Positions 37,924 through 48,532 of a DNA stretch of 64,000 nucleotides are shown here, piece by piece. The stretch comes from Thiocapsa sp. KS1 (lineage in GTDB: Bacteria > Pseudomonadota > Gammaproteobacteria > Chromatiales > Chromatiaceae). The notes beneath the pieces were generated by a model. The model was not told the origin of the DNA. It was given only the letters and a program-made list of their open reading frames with translations, and made no database searches. The stretch covers positions 101,244 through 165,243 of the forward strand of contig NZ_LN848257.1 of the NCBI RefSeq assembly GCF_001499735.1, written 5' to 3'. Made by a program: the position numbers and the translations under genes. Positions within the stretch are counted from its first letter, which is position 1. Every line of letters begins with the position of its first letter.

Positions 37924-39723
37924 ATGCATCGCCGCTTGCTCGGTCTTTTTTGTTTGCTCGTTGTTTTGTCGGTGCCGGCGCGATCGGACGGATTGCTGAG
38001 GCCGACGCTCGATTCGATCAGGGACGCGAAGACCGTCGCTGTCGAGGGTGTGCCTTTGTTGTCCGGTCGTCTGCTGGCGGACTTTTATGCAGAGCGCGGA
38101 GATGTCTTGATCTGGGGCGAGCCCGGACGGATCGCGGGTCTCTTGGACCTCGTGGAGCGCAGCCCCTCGGATGGCTTTCGACCCGACGATTTCCATGCGG
38201 TGTCGCTGCGCCGACTCGCGGCCCCGGGGGTTCTCCGATCCCTGACGGGAAACGCACGGATCGCCGCCGATCTCGTCCTCAGCGATGCCTTGGCGCGATA
38301 CGTCCACCATCGGCGTTACGGCAAGCTCGATCCGGTCGCCGTCGATTCCAAGTGGCACGATCGGTCACCGGCGTCGAGCGAGGTCCTCCTTGCCGACATG
38401 AATCGGGCGCTCGACGGCGAGGACCTCCAAACCAGCCTCCTCGACCGTTTTCCCCGGCCGTTCTGGTACGAAGATCTCAAGAGCGCACTGCGGCGCTATG
38501 CGGCTCAGACAGCGCTTGCTGGACTGCCGCCGCTGCCGGGCGGGTCGAAGCTTGCCCGAGGAACCCGTGATCCGCGTGTCGCGATGTTGCGCGAGCGGCT
38601 CGTGCGCCTCGACGGCGTACCTGCATCGACCCCCTCCGATGCGGACCTGTTCGACCACGCGCTTCACGAGGCCGTGGTGTCCTTCCAAGGGCGCTCCGGC
38701 CTGACGGCCGACGGTATCGTGGGTCCTTCGACCCTCGCGGCACTCAACGGATACGGCGACGAAACGAAGACCGAGCAGATCCAGATCAATCTGGAGCGGA
38801 TGCGCTGGCTCTATCAGGATCTGCCCGCAGATTACATCTTCGTGGACGTGGCCGCGTTCCGAGCTCACTTGGTCCGCGGCGAGCGCTTCGCCTGGTCGAC
38901 TCGCGTTATCGTCGGAACCCCCGAGACGCAAACGCCGATGTTTCGCGACACCATGGAACACCTGGTTTTCAACCCGACATGGACAGTGCCCGTGTCCATT
39001 CAGAAGAAGATGGGCAGGGTTTCGGGCGACTACCGGCTGGTTGATCGGCAAACCGGCAAGCAGGTCGGTGGTGGCGATGCACGCGATCACAGACGTTATC
39101 GCCTTGTGCAGGCGCCTGGTCCGAAGAATGCCCTCGGCCGCGTCAAGTTCATGTTTCCGAACCGCCATGCCGTCTATCTCCACGACACACCCGGGAAGGC
39201 GGCATTCGGGCGCCAGTCTCGCGCGTTGAGCAACGGCTGCATCAGGGTGCAAGACCCGCTGCACCTTGCGGAGGCGATTCTCGACGGGTCCAACTGGGAT
39301 CGGTCCGGGATCGAGCGTGTAGTCGAGCGCGGACAGACGCGTTACGTCGACCTGACGGAAACCCTGCCCGTGCTGCTCTATTATTTGACGGCCTTCGCGG
39401 ACGAGCAGGGTAAGGTCGGCTTCCGACAGGACATCTACGGCCGTGACGAGGCGTTGCGTGCCGCCCTTGCGAGTCCGGTGTTGCGCACGCGAATCGCGTT
39501 CCCCGAGCCCCCGGCACCGGAGCCGAGACCGCACCCGGAGCAGTCCGAGCAGGCACCGGGCGCCGAGCCTCCGGATTCCTCCGACCCGAGCACATCGGTC
39601 CGCCTCACGCGCCGGGATTCCGCGGAAACTCCCGACGGCGAGGAGACGTCTGCGAACAATGGGGCCGAACCCGGGGTTTCGGTCGTCGATCGTCCCGCGG
39701 CGAGCCCGACGGACCGCCTCTAA
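37924..39723 (+). CDS. L,D-transpeptidase, YcbB/LdtD-like
   Basis: 599-residue secreted enzyme. Signal peptide MHRRLLGLFCLLVVLSVPARS; an N-terminal scaffold domain; a peptidoglycan-binding domain at ~215-275 (VVSFQGRSGLTADGIVGPSTLAALN); then a YkuD catalytic domain with His420 (YLHDTPGKAAFGRQSRALSNGCIRVQDP) and nucleophile Cys439. It would make 3-3 cross-links in periplasmic murein. The last ~90 residues are Pro/Glu/Ser-rich and likely disordered, which is unlike E. coli LdtD. It lies 34 bases after spoVR and may be read through from that operon. Confidence 0.92.
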   Translation: MHRRLLGLFCLLVVLSVPARSDGLLRPTLDSIRDAKTVAVEGVPLLSGRLLADFYAERGDVLIWGEPGRIAGLLDLVERSPSDGFRPDDFHAVSLRRLAAPGVLRSLTGNARIAADLVLSDALARYVHHRRYGKLDPVAVDSKWHDRSPASSEVLLADMNRALDGEDLQTSLLDRFPRPFWYEDLKSALRRYAAQTALAGLPPLPGGSKLARGTRDPRVAMLRERLVRLDGVPASTPSDADLFDHALHEAVVSFQGRSGLTADGIVGPSTLAALNGYGDETKTEQIQINLERMRWLYQDLPADYIFVDVAAFRAHLVRGERFAWSTRVIVGTPETQTPMFRDTMEHLVFNPTWTVPVSIQKKMGRVSGDYRLVDRQTGKQVGGGDARDHRRYRLVQAPGPKNALGRVKFMFPNRHAVYLHDTPGKAAFGRQSRALSNGCIRVQDPLHLAEAILDGSNWDRSGIERVVERGQTRYVDLTETLPVLLYYLTAFADEQGKVGFRQDIYGRDEALRAALASPVLRTRIAFPEPPAPEPRPHPEQSEQAPGAEPPDSSDPSTSVRLTRRDSAETPDGEETSANNGAEPGVSVVDRPAASPTDRL

Positions 39724-39937
39724 GGGTAACGATCCCCATCGGTTTGCTGTTTTTGCGATCGTCGATCCTCGAAACCCGTCCTCCGGGGGCTTCCTCGGGA
39801 GACGCGAACAGAGCGTTTCGTGTCCGCCAAGGGGTAGATTCAAACGCGCTCTCCCGTTAGACTCCGGCTTCGTCGCGATTCGGAAGGCATGCGAATCTCG
39901 GCTTAAACACCAATCGTTACGAACGGAGAACTCTGTT

Positions 39938-40378
39938 TTGATTCGACAGAACATCTGGTTGACCCCGGCGCTCGCAATGTTGGCGTTTCTTCCTACGGCA
40001 ACCCTTCAGGCTAATGTCACGGATGGTGTGGCTTCTTACTACGGAGATCGTTTCGACGGCAGGCGCACCGCCAGCGGTGTCCGGTTCGACAAGGATGCAT
40101 TGACCGCGGCACATCGGACCCTGGAGTTCGGCACGCGGGTGACGGTGACGAACAAGGCGAACGGACGTTCCGTCGACGTCGTCATCAATGATCGCGGCCC
40201 CTTCTCGGGCGGCCGTACCATCGACCTCTCGAAGGCGGCTGCCCGCGAAATCGGGATGCTGGGCCGAGGCGTTGCCCCGGTCCGCTTGGAGGTCGTCGAC
40301 TCGGGCAGTCCCGCATGGCCTGCCGGGAAGACGATCGCGCTCGCCGAAGCCGAGCGCGTCATCATGGATCTCTTCTAA
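39938..40378 (+). CDS. rlpA: RlpA-like protein (double-psi beta-barrel)
   Basis: 146 residues from TTG 39938, which has GGAG nine bases upstream. Signal peptide IRQNIWLTPALAMLAFLPTATLQA without a lipobox. The mature part is one RlpA domain: GVASYYGDRFDGRRTASGVRFDKDALTAAHRTLEFGTRVTVTNKANGRSVDVVINDRGPFSGGRTIDLSKAAA, with the catalytic-type His and Asp of lytic transglycosylase RlpA. It lacks the SPOR domain of septal RlpA, so localisation to denuded glycan at the septum is not expected. It follows the L,D-transpeptidase, suggesting a shared cell-wall role. The 214-base gap before it shows no gene. Confidence 0.85.
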   Translation: MIRQNIWLTPALAMLAFLPTATLQANVTDGVASYYGDRFDGRRTASGVRFDKDALTAAHRTLEFGTRVTVTNKANGRSVDVVINDRGPFSGGRTIDLSKAAAREIGMLGRGVAPVRLEVVDSGSPAWPAGKTIALAEAERVIMDLF

Positions 40379-40448
40379 CCTCGTCCACCGCGACAGCCGA
40401 CGTTTGAGCGAAGCCGGGCGCTTCGTGCAACCCGGTAACCCTGTGCGT

Positions 40449-40490
40449 GACGCGGTTTAGATCTTTAGGCGTAATGATCTAAACCGCGTC
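40449..40490. repeat. TTTAAACCGCG-type palindromic element, copy C
   Basis: The cleanest copy: GACGCGGTTTAGATC (40449-40463) and its exact reverse complement GATCTAAACCGCGTC (40476-40490) around 12 bases. It lies between the converging rlpA-like and mtaD genes and could form a stem of 15 bp. Confidence 0.75.
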
Positions 40491-40561
40491 TGCCGTTCCG
40501 CGTCTCGGTTGCTCGCAGGCGGGGCTCGCTTGAAACGGATTCAAGTCCTACCGGATGTGGA

Positions 40562-41872
40562 TCAGCGCGCGAGGCGGTCACCCCAGGTCTGTGCCGCGGC
40601 GATGATCCGACCGTTGTCGAGCCGGGTCGGCAGTCCGTCGCGGATCACTTGCCGACCCCGAACCCAAACCTGACGCACCTGCTGTTGACTGGCTGCATAG
40701 ACCAGTTGCGAGACCGGGTGATAGAGGGGCTGGGTGTGGGAGTCGCGCAGATCCAGGGCAACCAGGTCGGCTGATTTGCCGGGCTCCAGCGATCCGACCT
40801 CATCCTCCAGTCCCAGGGCTCGGGCGCCGTTGATGGTCGCCATCCGCAGGGCCGTTGCCGCCGGCAGCGCGGAGGCGGAGCCTGCGACGCCCTTGCCGAG
40901 CAGGGCAGCCGTGCGCATCTCCCCGAGCATGTTCAGATCGTTGTTGCTCGCCGCCCCGTCCGTGCCGATCGCGACATTCACCCCCGCCTCCACGAGCCTT
41001 GCGACCGGACAAAACCCGCTTGCGAGCTTCAGATTCGACTCCGGGCAATGCACCACATGGGCACCCGTGTCGGCCAAGAGGGCGATCTCGTTCTCCTCGA
41101 GCTGAGTCATGTGTACGCACACCAATCCGGGGCCGAGCAATCCGAGTCGATTCAGCCGCGAGATGGGTCGTTCGCCGTGGTCCCGCAGCGATTGGAGGAT
41201 CTCGTCGCGTGTCTCATGGAGATGGATATGGATCGGGACCTCCAGCTCGTCGGCAAGCGCACGCACGCGTTGCAGGGGCGCATCCGATACCGCGTAGGGC
41301 GAATGCGGCGCAAAGGCGATCCGGATCAACGGATGGTCCCGATAACGCTCGTGCAGGGCGAGCCCCTTGGCGATGTATTCGTCGGCACTCGCGGCGTAGC
41401 CGGTGGGGAAATCCACGACGATCATGCCGATCACGGCACGCATCCCGGCCTCGGCGCTCACCTGTGCCGTGACCTCCGGATAGAAATACATGTCGTTGAA
41501 GCAGGTGATGCCGCCGCGCAGCATCTCGAGCACGGCAAGCCGGGTTCCATCGGCGACGAACCCGGGGTCGACCCAGCGCTGCTCGGCCGGCCAGATATGC
41601 TCATGCAGCCAGGTCATAAGGGGCAGGTCGTCGGCCAGCCCCCGCATCAGCACCATGGCCGCGTGTGTGTGGGCATTGATCAAGCCAGGGATGAGCAGGT
41701 GACCCGGCAGCTCGATCACTCGTTGGGCCTCGATACTGCTGCGCGCCTCTTCGGACGGCAGCACGGCGAGGATACGCCCGTCCGCGATCGCGACGGCATG
41801 ATCAGTGAGCTGACGATCCCATGGATCGACGGGCAATACCCACTGGGCATGGATCAGAAGCTCGGCTTGCAT
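40562..41872 (-). CDS. mtaD: 5-methylthioadenosine/S-adenosylhomocysteine deaminase (TRZ/ATZ family)
   Basis: 436-residue amidohydrolase. Metal ligands His68 and His70 in [24 protein letters not shown] in the barrel, [12 protein letters not shown], and the catalytic [16 protein letters not shown]. These follow the MtaD subgroup that deaminates MTA, SAH or 5'-deoxyadenosine. mtnA starts divergently 68 bases away, supporting a methylthioadenosine salvage role. Other TRZ/ATZ activities cannot be excluded. Confidence 0.88.
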   Translation of the reverse strand: MQAELLIHAQWVLPVDPWDRQLTDHAVAIADGRILAVLPSEEARSSIEAQRVIELPGHLLIPGLINAHTHAAMVLMRGLADDLPLMTWLHEHIWPAEQRWVDPGFVADGTRLAVLEMLRGGITCFNDMYFYPEVTAQVSAEAGMRAVIGMIVVDFPTGYAASADEYIAKGLALHERYRDHPLIRIAFAPHSPYAVSDAPLQRVRALADELEVPIHIHLHETRDEILQSLRDHGERPISRLNRLGLLGPGLVCVHMTQLEENEIALLADTGAHVVHCPESNLKLASGFCPVARLVEAGVNVAIGTDGAASNNDLNMLGEMRTAALLGKGVAGSASALPAATALRMATINGARALGLEDEVGSLEPGKSADLVALDLRDSHTQPLYHPVSQLVYAASQQQVRQVWVRGRQVIRDGLPTRLDNGRIIAAAQTWGDRLAR

Positions 41873-41940
41873 CGGTCGGTCCTTTCAGTCGGGGCGGGGG
41901 ATGGGTGACAATGGCGAGAACATGCCACAAGGAGCCCCCG

Positions 41941-43008
41941 ATGGAAACAACGATCCCGACCGTGCCGACCCCGGACGACGCGGCACTCTGGCACGAGGGT
42001 GCCCTCTATCTCGCCGATCAGCGTCTGCTGCCCGACCGTGCGGAGTTTTTGCGACTGACCGATGCGGGTGCGGTCGCCGATGCGATTCGTGCGATGGTCG
42101 TGCGCGGCGCGCCGGCCATCGGTGTCGCCGCGGCCTACGGGGTCGCCCTGGCGGGGCGGGACGCCTATGCGGCCGCGGGTGCCGGCTGGAAGGCGGCGAT
42201 CGAATCCGACTTGGATCGCCTGGCCGCCTCCCGGCCGACCGCGGTCAACCTCTTCTGGGCGATCGATCGCATGCGCCGCCTGATCGCGCGTCTGGATGAA
42301 CGCGATCCCTTCCCGGCCTTGGTCGACGAGGCGCTGGCCATCCACGCCGAGGATCGTGCCGCCAACCGCGTGATCGGCGAGCTTGGCGCGGCGCTGATCG
42401 AGGGGCCGACCGACATCATTACTCACTGCAATGCCGGGGCGATCGCCACCGGCGGCTACGGTACGGCGCTCGGTGTCATCCGCAGTGCCTACGCGGCCGG
42501 GAAGGTCGGGCGCGTCTTCGCCGACGAGACGCGGCCCTGGATGCAGGGGGCGCGGCTCACAGCCTGGGAGCTGATGCACGACGGCATCCCGGTGACCCTG
42601 CAGGCGGACGGCGCGGCGGCGAGCCTGATGGCCGGCCGCTCGGTCGGCTGGGTGATCGTCGGCTCGGATCGGATCGCCGCCAACGGCGATGTCGCCAACA
42701 AGATCGGGACCTACGGCCTCGCGATCCTGGCGAAATACCACGGTATCAAGTTCATGGTCGCGGCACCCACGTCGACCATCGATATGGAGGTCGCCGGCGG
42801 TCAGGAGATTCCGATCGAGGAGCGCGCCCCGGAAGAGCTGCTGAGCTGCGGGGATCGTCGTCTCGCACCGGCCGGGTGCGTTGCCCGCAACCCGGTGTTC
42901 GACGTGACCCCCGCTGACCTGGTCGACGCCATCGTGACCGAGCGCGGCGTGGTGCTTCACCCGACCACGGAAAAGATTCGGGCCTTGATGGGCGGCTGGG
43001 GGCTCTAA
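41941..43008 (+). CDS. mtnA: Methylthioribose-1-phosphate isomerase MtnA
   Basis: 355 residues. Converts MTR-1-P to methylthioribulose-1-P. Family marks: [42 protein letters not shown] with catalytic Cys, [44 protein letters not shown] with catalytic Asp, and [28 protein letters not shown] six bases before ATG 41941 sets the start; an in-frame ATG ten codons earlier is less likely. The TAA stop is the first element of repeat copy D. Confidence 0.96.
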   Translation: METTIPTVPTPDDAALWHEGALYLADQRLLPDRAEFLRLTDAGAVADAIRAMVVRGAPAIGVAAAYGVALAGRDAYAAAGAGWKAAIESDLDRLAASRPTAVNLFWAIDRMRRLIARLDERDPFPALVDEALAIHAEDRAANRVIGELGAALIEGPTDIITHCNAGAIATGGYGTALGVIRSAYAAGKVGRVFADETRPWMQGARLTAWELMHDGIPVTLQADGAAASLMAGRSVGWVIVGSDRIAANGDVANKIGTYGLAILAKYHGIKFMVAAPTSTIDMEVAGGQEIPIEERAPEELLSCGDRRLAPAGCVARNPVFDVTPADLVDAIVTERGVVLHPTTEKIRALMGGWGL

Positions 43009-43265
43009 ACCACGTCCGGCGAGATCGGCATCGGTTTCGGGTTGGAGCTGCCTTGGCCGGATCCTTGAACCTAAACCGCGTCCAGAGCGATATGCGTCGT
43101 TTTCACGTTGCGTTTGGCTTTGGAGATATCATCGATCTCGGCGAGGCGCGGTTTAAAATTTAATTTTTTCAATACTTTAAACCGCGCCAGCTCCGGCTGT
43201 CGTCGGAGCTGGCGCGGCCAAGCCATTCCAACACATTACGCATAACGCACCGGGCGCGGTTTATG
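43006..43265. repeat. TTTAAACCGCG-type palindromic element, copy D (tandem)
   Basis: Arms in order: TAAACCACGTCC (43006-43017, includes the mtnA stop), TAAACCGCGTCC (43072-43083), GGCGCGGTTTAAA (43145-43157), 18 AT-rich bases, TTTAAACCGCGCC (43176-43188), and GGGCGCGGTTTATG (43252-43265). A further 13-bp hairpin CGCGCCAGCTCCG / CGGAGCTGGCGCG (43183-43195, 43204-43216) lies within. The element fills the whole gap to the Uma2 gene, whose possible upstream ATG (43263) is inside the last arm. Confidence 0.75.
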
Positions 43266-43301
43266 TTAAACGTCGATTTTAAACCCAGCGGAGCGACAGC
43301 G

Positions 43302-43859
43302 ATGGAAGCATTCAAACTCAAGACCTTGGCCGATCTGTTCGCTGCTTCCGATGAGCGTGTCGAGCTGATCGATGGCGAGATCGTCCAGCGCCCGATGGCG
43401 CGGATCGAGCACGGCTTCGTGCAAAGCAATACGGTCGCCGAGCTCGACTCGTTACGACGCACCTCTGGCCCTGGCGGCTGGTGGATCGCCAGCGAGGTCA
43501 GCGTCCACTATTCCGAACACCAGTGCCCGACCCACGATCTCGCGGGCTGGCGCAAGGAACGCCTGCCGGAGCGCCCGAGCGGGGTGGTCGACATCGTCCC
43601 GGACTGGGTGTGCGAGATCGTCTCGCCTGGACATGAGCGTAAGGACACGCTGACCCTGTTTCTGCTGCTTCAGCGCCAACAGGTGTCCTACTACTGGCTG
43701 ATCTGGCCCGAGGAACGCTCACTGGTCGCCTGGCAACTCGACGGGGGCAGCTACCGGGTCATCGCCAGCGTCGCCGCGCCCGGCGTCGATGAGCGGAAGA
43801 TGCGTATCCCGCCGTTCGACGCCGTCGAGATCGACTTGGGTTACATCCTGGGCGATTAA
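43302..43859 (+). CDS. Uma2 family protein (DUF820, PD-(D/E)XK nuclease fold)
   Basis: 185 residues from ATG 43302, which has GGAG eight bases upstream; ATG 43263 would add 13 residues from repeat sequence. Uma2 marks: RVELIDGEIVQRPMARIEHGFVQSNTVAELD at the N-terminus, VVDIVPDWVCEIVSPGHERKDT (the D..E-x-VSP core of the nuclease-like fold), and VSYYWLIWPEERSLVAWQL. The PD-(D/E)XK residues appear intact. The family is abundant in cyanobacteria and some proteobacteria, with no proven cellular role. Flanked on both sides by palindromic repeat arms. Confidence 0.85.
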   Translation: MEAFKLKTLADLFAASDERVELIDGEIVQRPMARIEHGFVQSNTVAELDSLRRTSGPGGWWIASEVSVHYSEHQCPTHDLAGWRKERLPERPSGVVDIVPDWVCEIVSPGHERKDTLTLFLLLQRQQVSYYWLIWPEERSLVAWQLDGGSYRVIASVAAPGVDERKMRIPPFDAVEIDLGYILGD

Positions 43860-44062
43860 ACCGAGTCTCGGCGGCGCCGCAGCGTCACGCTCTCCCCGCC
43901 GATACCCCAGTTGTCGGTCTCCACCTCGTCGATGACGACCGTCGTCGTCTGCGGATTCTTGCCGAGCACGTCGACCAGCAGTTGGGTGACACCCTGGATG
44001 AGTGCCTCCTTCTGCTCCGTGGTCGCACCCTCGCGGGTGATCTTGATGTTGACGTAGGGCAT
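43856..44062 (-). CDS. 4-oxalocrotonate tautomerase family protein
   Basis: 68 residues. The catalytic N-terminal Pro follows the initiator Met (MPYVNIKITREGATTEQKEALIQGVTQLLVDVLGKNP), and TTVVIDEVETDNWGIGGESV is the usual C-terminal hairpin. GGAG lies six bases before ATG 44062. Substrate unknown; such small tautomerases often have no local pathway. The stop shares TTAA with the converging Uma2 stop. Confidence 0.9.
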   Translation of the reverse strand: MPYVNIKITREGATTEQKEALIQGVTQLLVDVLGKNPQTTTVVIDEVETDNWGIGGESVTLRRRRDSV

Positions 44063-44190
44063 GTCGATCTCCGGTCGATCCGATGTGGATGAAGAAAAAT
44101 CGAAAAACAAAACGACGTCAACCGGGGATTGCCGAGACTGCACAGAAACCCGCCCAAGTGGTCGATTGCAGCAGTGAGTGGCCGAGCCCT

Positions 44191-44269
44191 GTAGGGTGGA
44201 CGAGCGAGAGCGAAGTCCACCTGGCCCAGCGCCGGCGCCGGTGGACTGCGCTGCGCTTGTCCACCCTAC
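44191..44269. repeat. GTAGGGTGGAC-type palindromic element (REP/MITE-like)
   Basis: GTAGGGTGGACGAGCG (44191-44206) and CGCTTGTCCACCCTAC (44254-44269) are reverse complements with one mismatch. An inner pair GTCCACC/GGTGGAC surrounds a GC-rich centre. 79 bases in total, in the gap between the tautomerase and dapE. Repeats with GTAGGGTGG ends are widespread in proteobacterial genomes; no transposase is nearby. The rest of the 290-base gap holds no gene. Confidence 0.7.
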
Positions 44270-44352
44270 CTGCCGGTCGCATGAACAACGGCGGATTGCC
44301 GACCTCTGCAAAGCCGCTCACCCGAAAGACTCCATGCCGCCGGGGACGCGGC

Positions 44353-45836
<1,484 letters not shown>

Positions 45837-45840
45837 GTCC

Positions 45841-46662
45841 TTAGATGTCCCGAAGCAGCTCGTTGATGCCGACCTTTCCGCGGGTCTTCTGGTCGACCTG
45901 CTTGATGATGACCGCGCAATAGAGGCTGTGGCTTCCGTCCTTGGCCGGAAGACTGCCGGGCACGACGACGGCGCCGGGCGGGACGCGGCCGTAGAGGATC
46001 TCGCCGGTCTCGCGATTGTAGATCTTGGTGCTCTGACCGATGTAGACGCCCATCGACAGTACGGCTCCTTCGCCGACGATCACGCCTTCGACGACCTCGG
46101 AGCGCGCACCGATAAAGCAGTTGTCTTCGATGATGGTCGGAGCGGCCTGCACCGGCTCGAGCACGCCGCCGATCCCGACACCGCCCGAGAGATGGACGTT
46201 CTTGCCGATCTGCGCACAGGAGCCGACGGTCGCCCAGGTGTCGACCATGGTGCCCGAGTCGACATAGGCGCCGATGTTGACGTAGGAGGGCATGAGCACG
46301 CAGCTCGGTGCGATGTAGGCGCCTTTGCGCGCGGTCGCCGGCGGCACGACCCGAACCCCGCCGTCGCGGAACTCGCGCGAGTTGGTGTCGGCGAACTTGG
46401 ACTGAACCTTGTCGTAATAATTGGTGAAACCGCCCTTGATGAAGGCGTTGTCCTCGATCCGGAACGACAGCAGGACCGCCTTCTTGAGCCATTCGTGGAC
46501 GACCCAATTGCCGTCGCGCTTCTCGGCGACCCGCAGCTCGCCGCGGTCGAGTCGCTCGATGGTGTCCTGCACGGCATCGCGCACGCGGGTCTCGACCGTG
46601 CGCGGGGTGATCTCGGCACGTCGCTCGAAGGCCTCTTCAATGATGGATTGCTGGTCGCTCAT
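45841..46662 (-). CDS. dapD: 2,3,4,5-tetrahydropyridine-2,6-dicarboxylate N-succinyltransferase DapD
   Basis: 273 residues. Left-handed beta-helix acyltransferase that succinylates tetrahydrodipicolinate. N-terminal helical part [41 protein letters not shown], then hexapeptide repeats [70 protein letters not shown] and [18 protein letters not shown]. Second gene of the dap operon, 97 bases after dapC. Confidence 0.97.
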   Translation of the reverse strand: MSDQQSIIEEAFERRAEITPRTVETRVRDAVQDTIERLDRGELRVAEKRDGNWVVHEWLKKAVLLSFRIEDNAFIKGGFTNYYDKVQSKFADTNSREFRDGGVRVVPPATARKGAYIAPSCVLMPSYVNIGAYVDSGTMVDTWATVGSCAQIGKNVHLSGGVGIGGVLEPVQAAPTIIEDNCFIGARSEVVEGVIVGEGAVLSMGVYIGQSTKIYNRETGEILYGRVPPGAVVVPGSLPAKDGSHSLYCAVIIKQVDQKTRGKVGINELLRDI

Positions 46663-46759
46663 GGGGGGTTCTCTGCTGTCGTGTTGAAGACCTCGGTCAA
46701 GGCAGGTCTCGGGAATGTGAATCGCAACGGTGCGAAAGGCTTACGTGAAGACACAGCGG

Positions 46760-47980
46760 TCAGATCCGCTCCAGGCAGCGCCGAATCCGACGCGCGGCAT
46801 CCACGCACTCGTCCAGCGGCGGGACCAGGGCGAGCCGGATGCGGTTCATTCCGGGGTCGGCCCCGTCGACCACGCGGGAGAGGAAGCGGCCGGGCAGGAC
46901 CGTCAGGTTTTCCTCGGCGAAGAGGCGCGCGGCGAAGTCGGTGTCCGGGATCGGTGTCTCGGGCCACAGGTAGAAGCCGGCCTTCGGCGGCGCGAGCCCA
47001 AGTGTGCCCCCGATGATCTCCAGGACCGCGCCGAATTTCTCGCGATAGAGCCGTCGATTCTCGCGCACATGGGTCTCGTCGCTCCAGGCCGCGATGCTTG
47101 CATGCTGATGGGGCAGGGGCATGGCACAGCCGTGATAGGTCCGATAGGCGAAGAAGCCGCGGATCAGATCGGCGTCGCCTGCAACGAAACCCGAGCGTAG
47201 ACCGGGCGCATTGGAGCGCTTCGAGAGGCTATGGAAGACGATGCAGCGACTGAATGCGCTGTTGCCGATGGCGGCCGAGACCTGGAGCAGCCCGAGCGGC
47301 GGGTCGGATTCGTCCAGATAGAGCTCGGAGTAGCATTCATCCGAGGCGATGACGAAGTCGTGCCGGTGCGCAAGCGCGATGAGACGCGCATAGGTCGCAT
47401 GATCGAGCAGCGCGCCGGTCGGGTTGCCCGGCGAGCAGATGTACAGCAGACGGCAGGCCCGCCAAGTCGCGTCGTCCACCGCCTCGAAATCCGGGACAAA
47501 GCCGTTCGCCGCCTCGCAGGCGAGATAGCGCGGCTGTGCACCGGCCAGAAAGGCAGCCCCCTCGTAGATCTGATAAAAGGGGTTGGGCATCAGGACCAGC
47601 GCGTCTTGCGAGCGATCGATCACCGCTTGGGCGAAGGCGAAGAGGGCCTCGCGGGTGCCGTTCACCGGCAGGATCTGGGTTTCCGGGTCGATACCGAGCG
47701 TGCCCGGCCCCGTCGAGTCGGCCGACCCGAGCTTGAATCGCTTCGAGAGCCAGGCCGCGATCGTCTCGCGCAGGGCCGGGATGCCGCGCGTATTCGGATA
47801 GACGGCGAGCTGGTGCAGGTGTGCGATCAGCGCATCCGTGACGAGCGCCGGGGTCGGATGTTTTGGCTCCCCGATGGAGAGCGCGATGTGGTCGCGATCG
47901 GCCGGGGGGATCAGCCCGCTTTTCAGCGCGGCGAGTCGTTCGAAAGGGTAGGGCTGCAAGCGCCCGATATCCGGGTTCAT
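46760..47980 (-). CDS. dapC: Succinyldiaminopimelate transaminase DapC
   Basis: 406-residue fold-I PLP aminotransferase. ICSPGNPTGALLDHATYARL, ASDECYSELYLDE and the PLP lysine in FHSLSKRSNAPGLRSGFVAGD are clear; LQPYPFERLAALKSG is the DapC-type N-terminus. ATG 47980 has AGGA upstream; an upstream in-frame opening lies in repeat E. Heads the dapC-dapD-arsC-dapE set, which together with the succinylase branch makes meso-DAP. Confidence 0.94.
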   Translation of the reverse strand: MNPDIGRLQPYPFERLAALKSGLIPPADRDHIALSIGEPKHPTPALVTDALIAHLHQLAVYPNTRGIPALRETIAAWLSKRFKLGSADSTGPGTLGIDPETQILPVNGTREALFAFAQAVIDRSQDALVLMPNPFYQIYEGAAFLAGAQPRYLACEAANGFVPDFEAVDDATWRACRLLYICSPGNPTGALLDHATYARLIALAHRHDFVIASDECYSELYLDESDPPLGLLQVSAAIGNSAFSRCIVFHSLSKRSNAPGLRSGFVAGDADLIRGFFAYRTYHGCAMPLPHQHASIAAWSDETHVRENRRLYREKFGAVLEIIGGTLGLAPPKAGFYLWPETPIPDTDFAARLFAEENLTVLPGRFLSRVVDGADPGMNRIRLALVPPLDECVDAARRIRRCLERI

Positions 47981-48003
47981 CGGGTCATCCTGAGTTGGTG
48001 GTC

Positions 48004-48086
48004 TAAACTGCGTCTCCCTGCGGCGGCTGTTTGCACCGAGGTCGAGTCTCTCTCCAAAGGTCACATGTCACTCAGGACGCGGTTTA
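48004..48086. repeat. TTTAAACCGCG-type palindromic element, copy E
   Basis: TAAACTGCGTC (48004-48014) and GGACGCGGTTTA (48075-48086) face each other across 60 bases, in the divergent gap between dapC and the VOC protein gene. Only one arm pair, without the AT-rich joint. Confidence 0.6.
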
Positions 48087-48130
48087 GTATAGGCGAACGT
48101 CCAAGCCGGCTCCATGCCGAGGGGGATCCG

Positions 48131-48505
48131 ATGCCGCTGGTTCATTCCATCCATCATGTCAGTCTGATCGTCGCCGATACCGCGCGGGCGCTTGCATTCT
48201 ATCAAGGGATTCTGGAGCTCGAGCTTGCCAGCGAGCGCCCGGATCTGTCGTTTCCGGGGGCGTGGCTGTGGGTCGGTGATCAGCAGATTCACCTGCTCGA
48301 GCTGCCGAATCCGGATCCGGTTGCGGGGCGCCCGGTGCATGGGGGTCGAGACCGGCATCTCGCGATGCGGGTAAGCGGGCTGGACGAGGTGACCACGAGG
48401 CTGGAGGCCGCCGGCCTCTCCTACACGCTCAGCCGCTCGGGGCGACGCGCGCTCTTTTGTCGCGACCCGGACGGCAACGCACTCGAGTTGATCGAGGTCG
48501 CGTGA
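48131..48505 (+). CDS. VOC family (glyoxalase-like) protein
   Basis: 124 residues: one vicinal-oxygen-chelate module of two beta-alpha-beta-beta-beta units. SIHHVSLIVADTARALAFYQGILELELASERPDLSFPGAWLWVG has the first metal His, then GGRDRHLAMRV has the second, and FCRDPDGNALELIEVA ends with the metal Glu. Substrate unknown. ATG 48131 with GAGGGGG five bases upstream; the frame is open further upstream but inside dapC antisense. Confidence 0.88.
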   Translation: MPLVHSIHHVSLIVADTARALAFYQGILELELASERPDLSFPGAWLWVGDQQIHLLELPNPDPVAGRPVHGGRDRHLAMRVSGLDEVTTRLEAAGLSYTLSRSGRRALFCRDPDGNALELIEVA

Positions 48506-48532
48506 GGCATCGAGACCCCTCCTCGAGGCAAC

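Noticed and set aside
43302..43859. Uma2 protein as part of a mobile element or defence system
   Set aside because: No transposase, methylase or other nuclease gene is near; the flanking palindromes also occur at unrelated housekeeping genes, so the association is probably coincidental.
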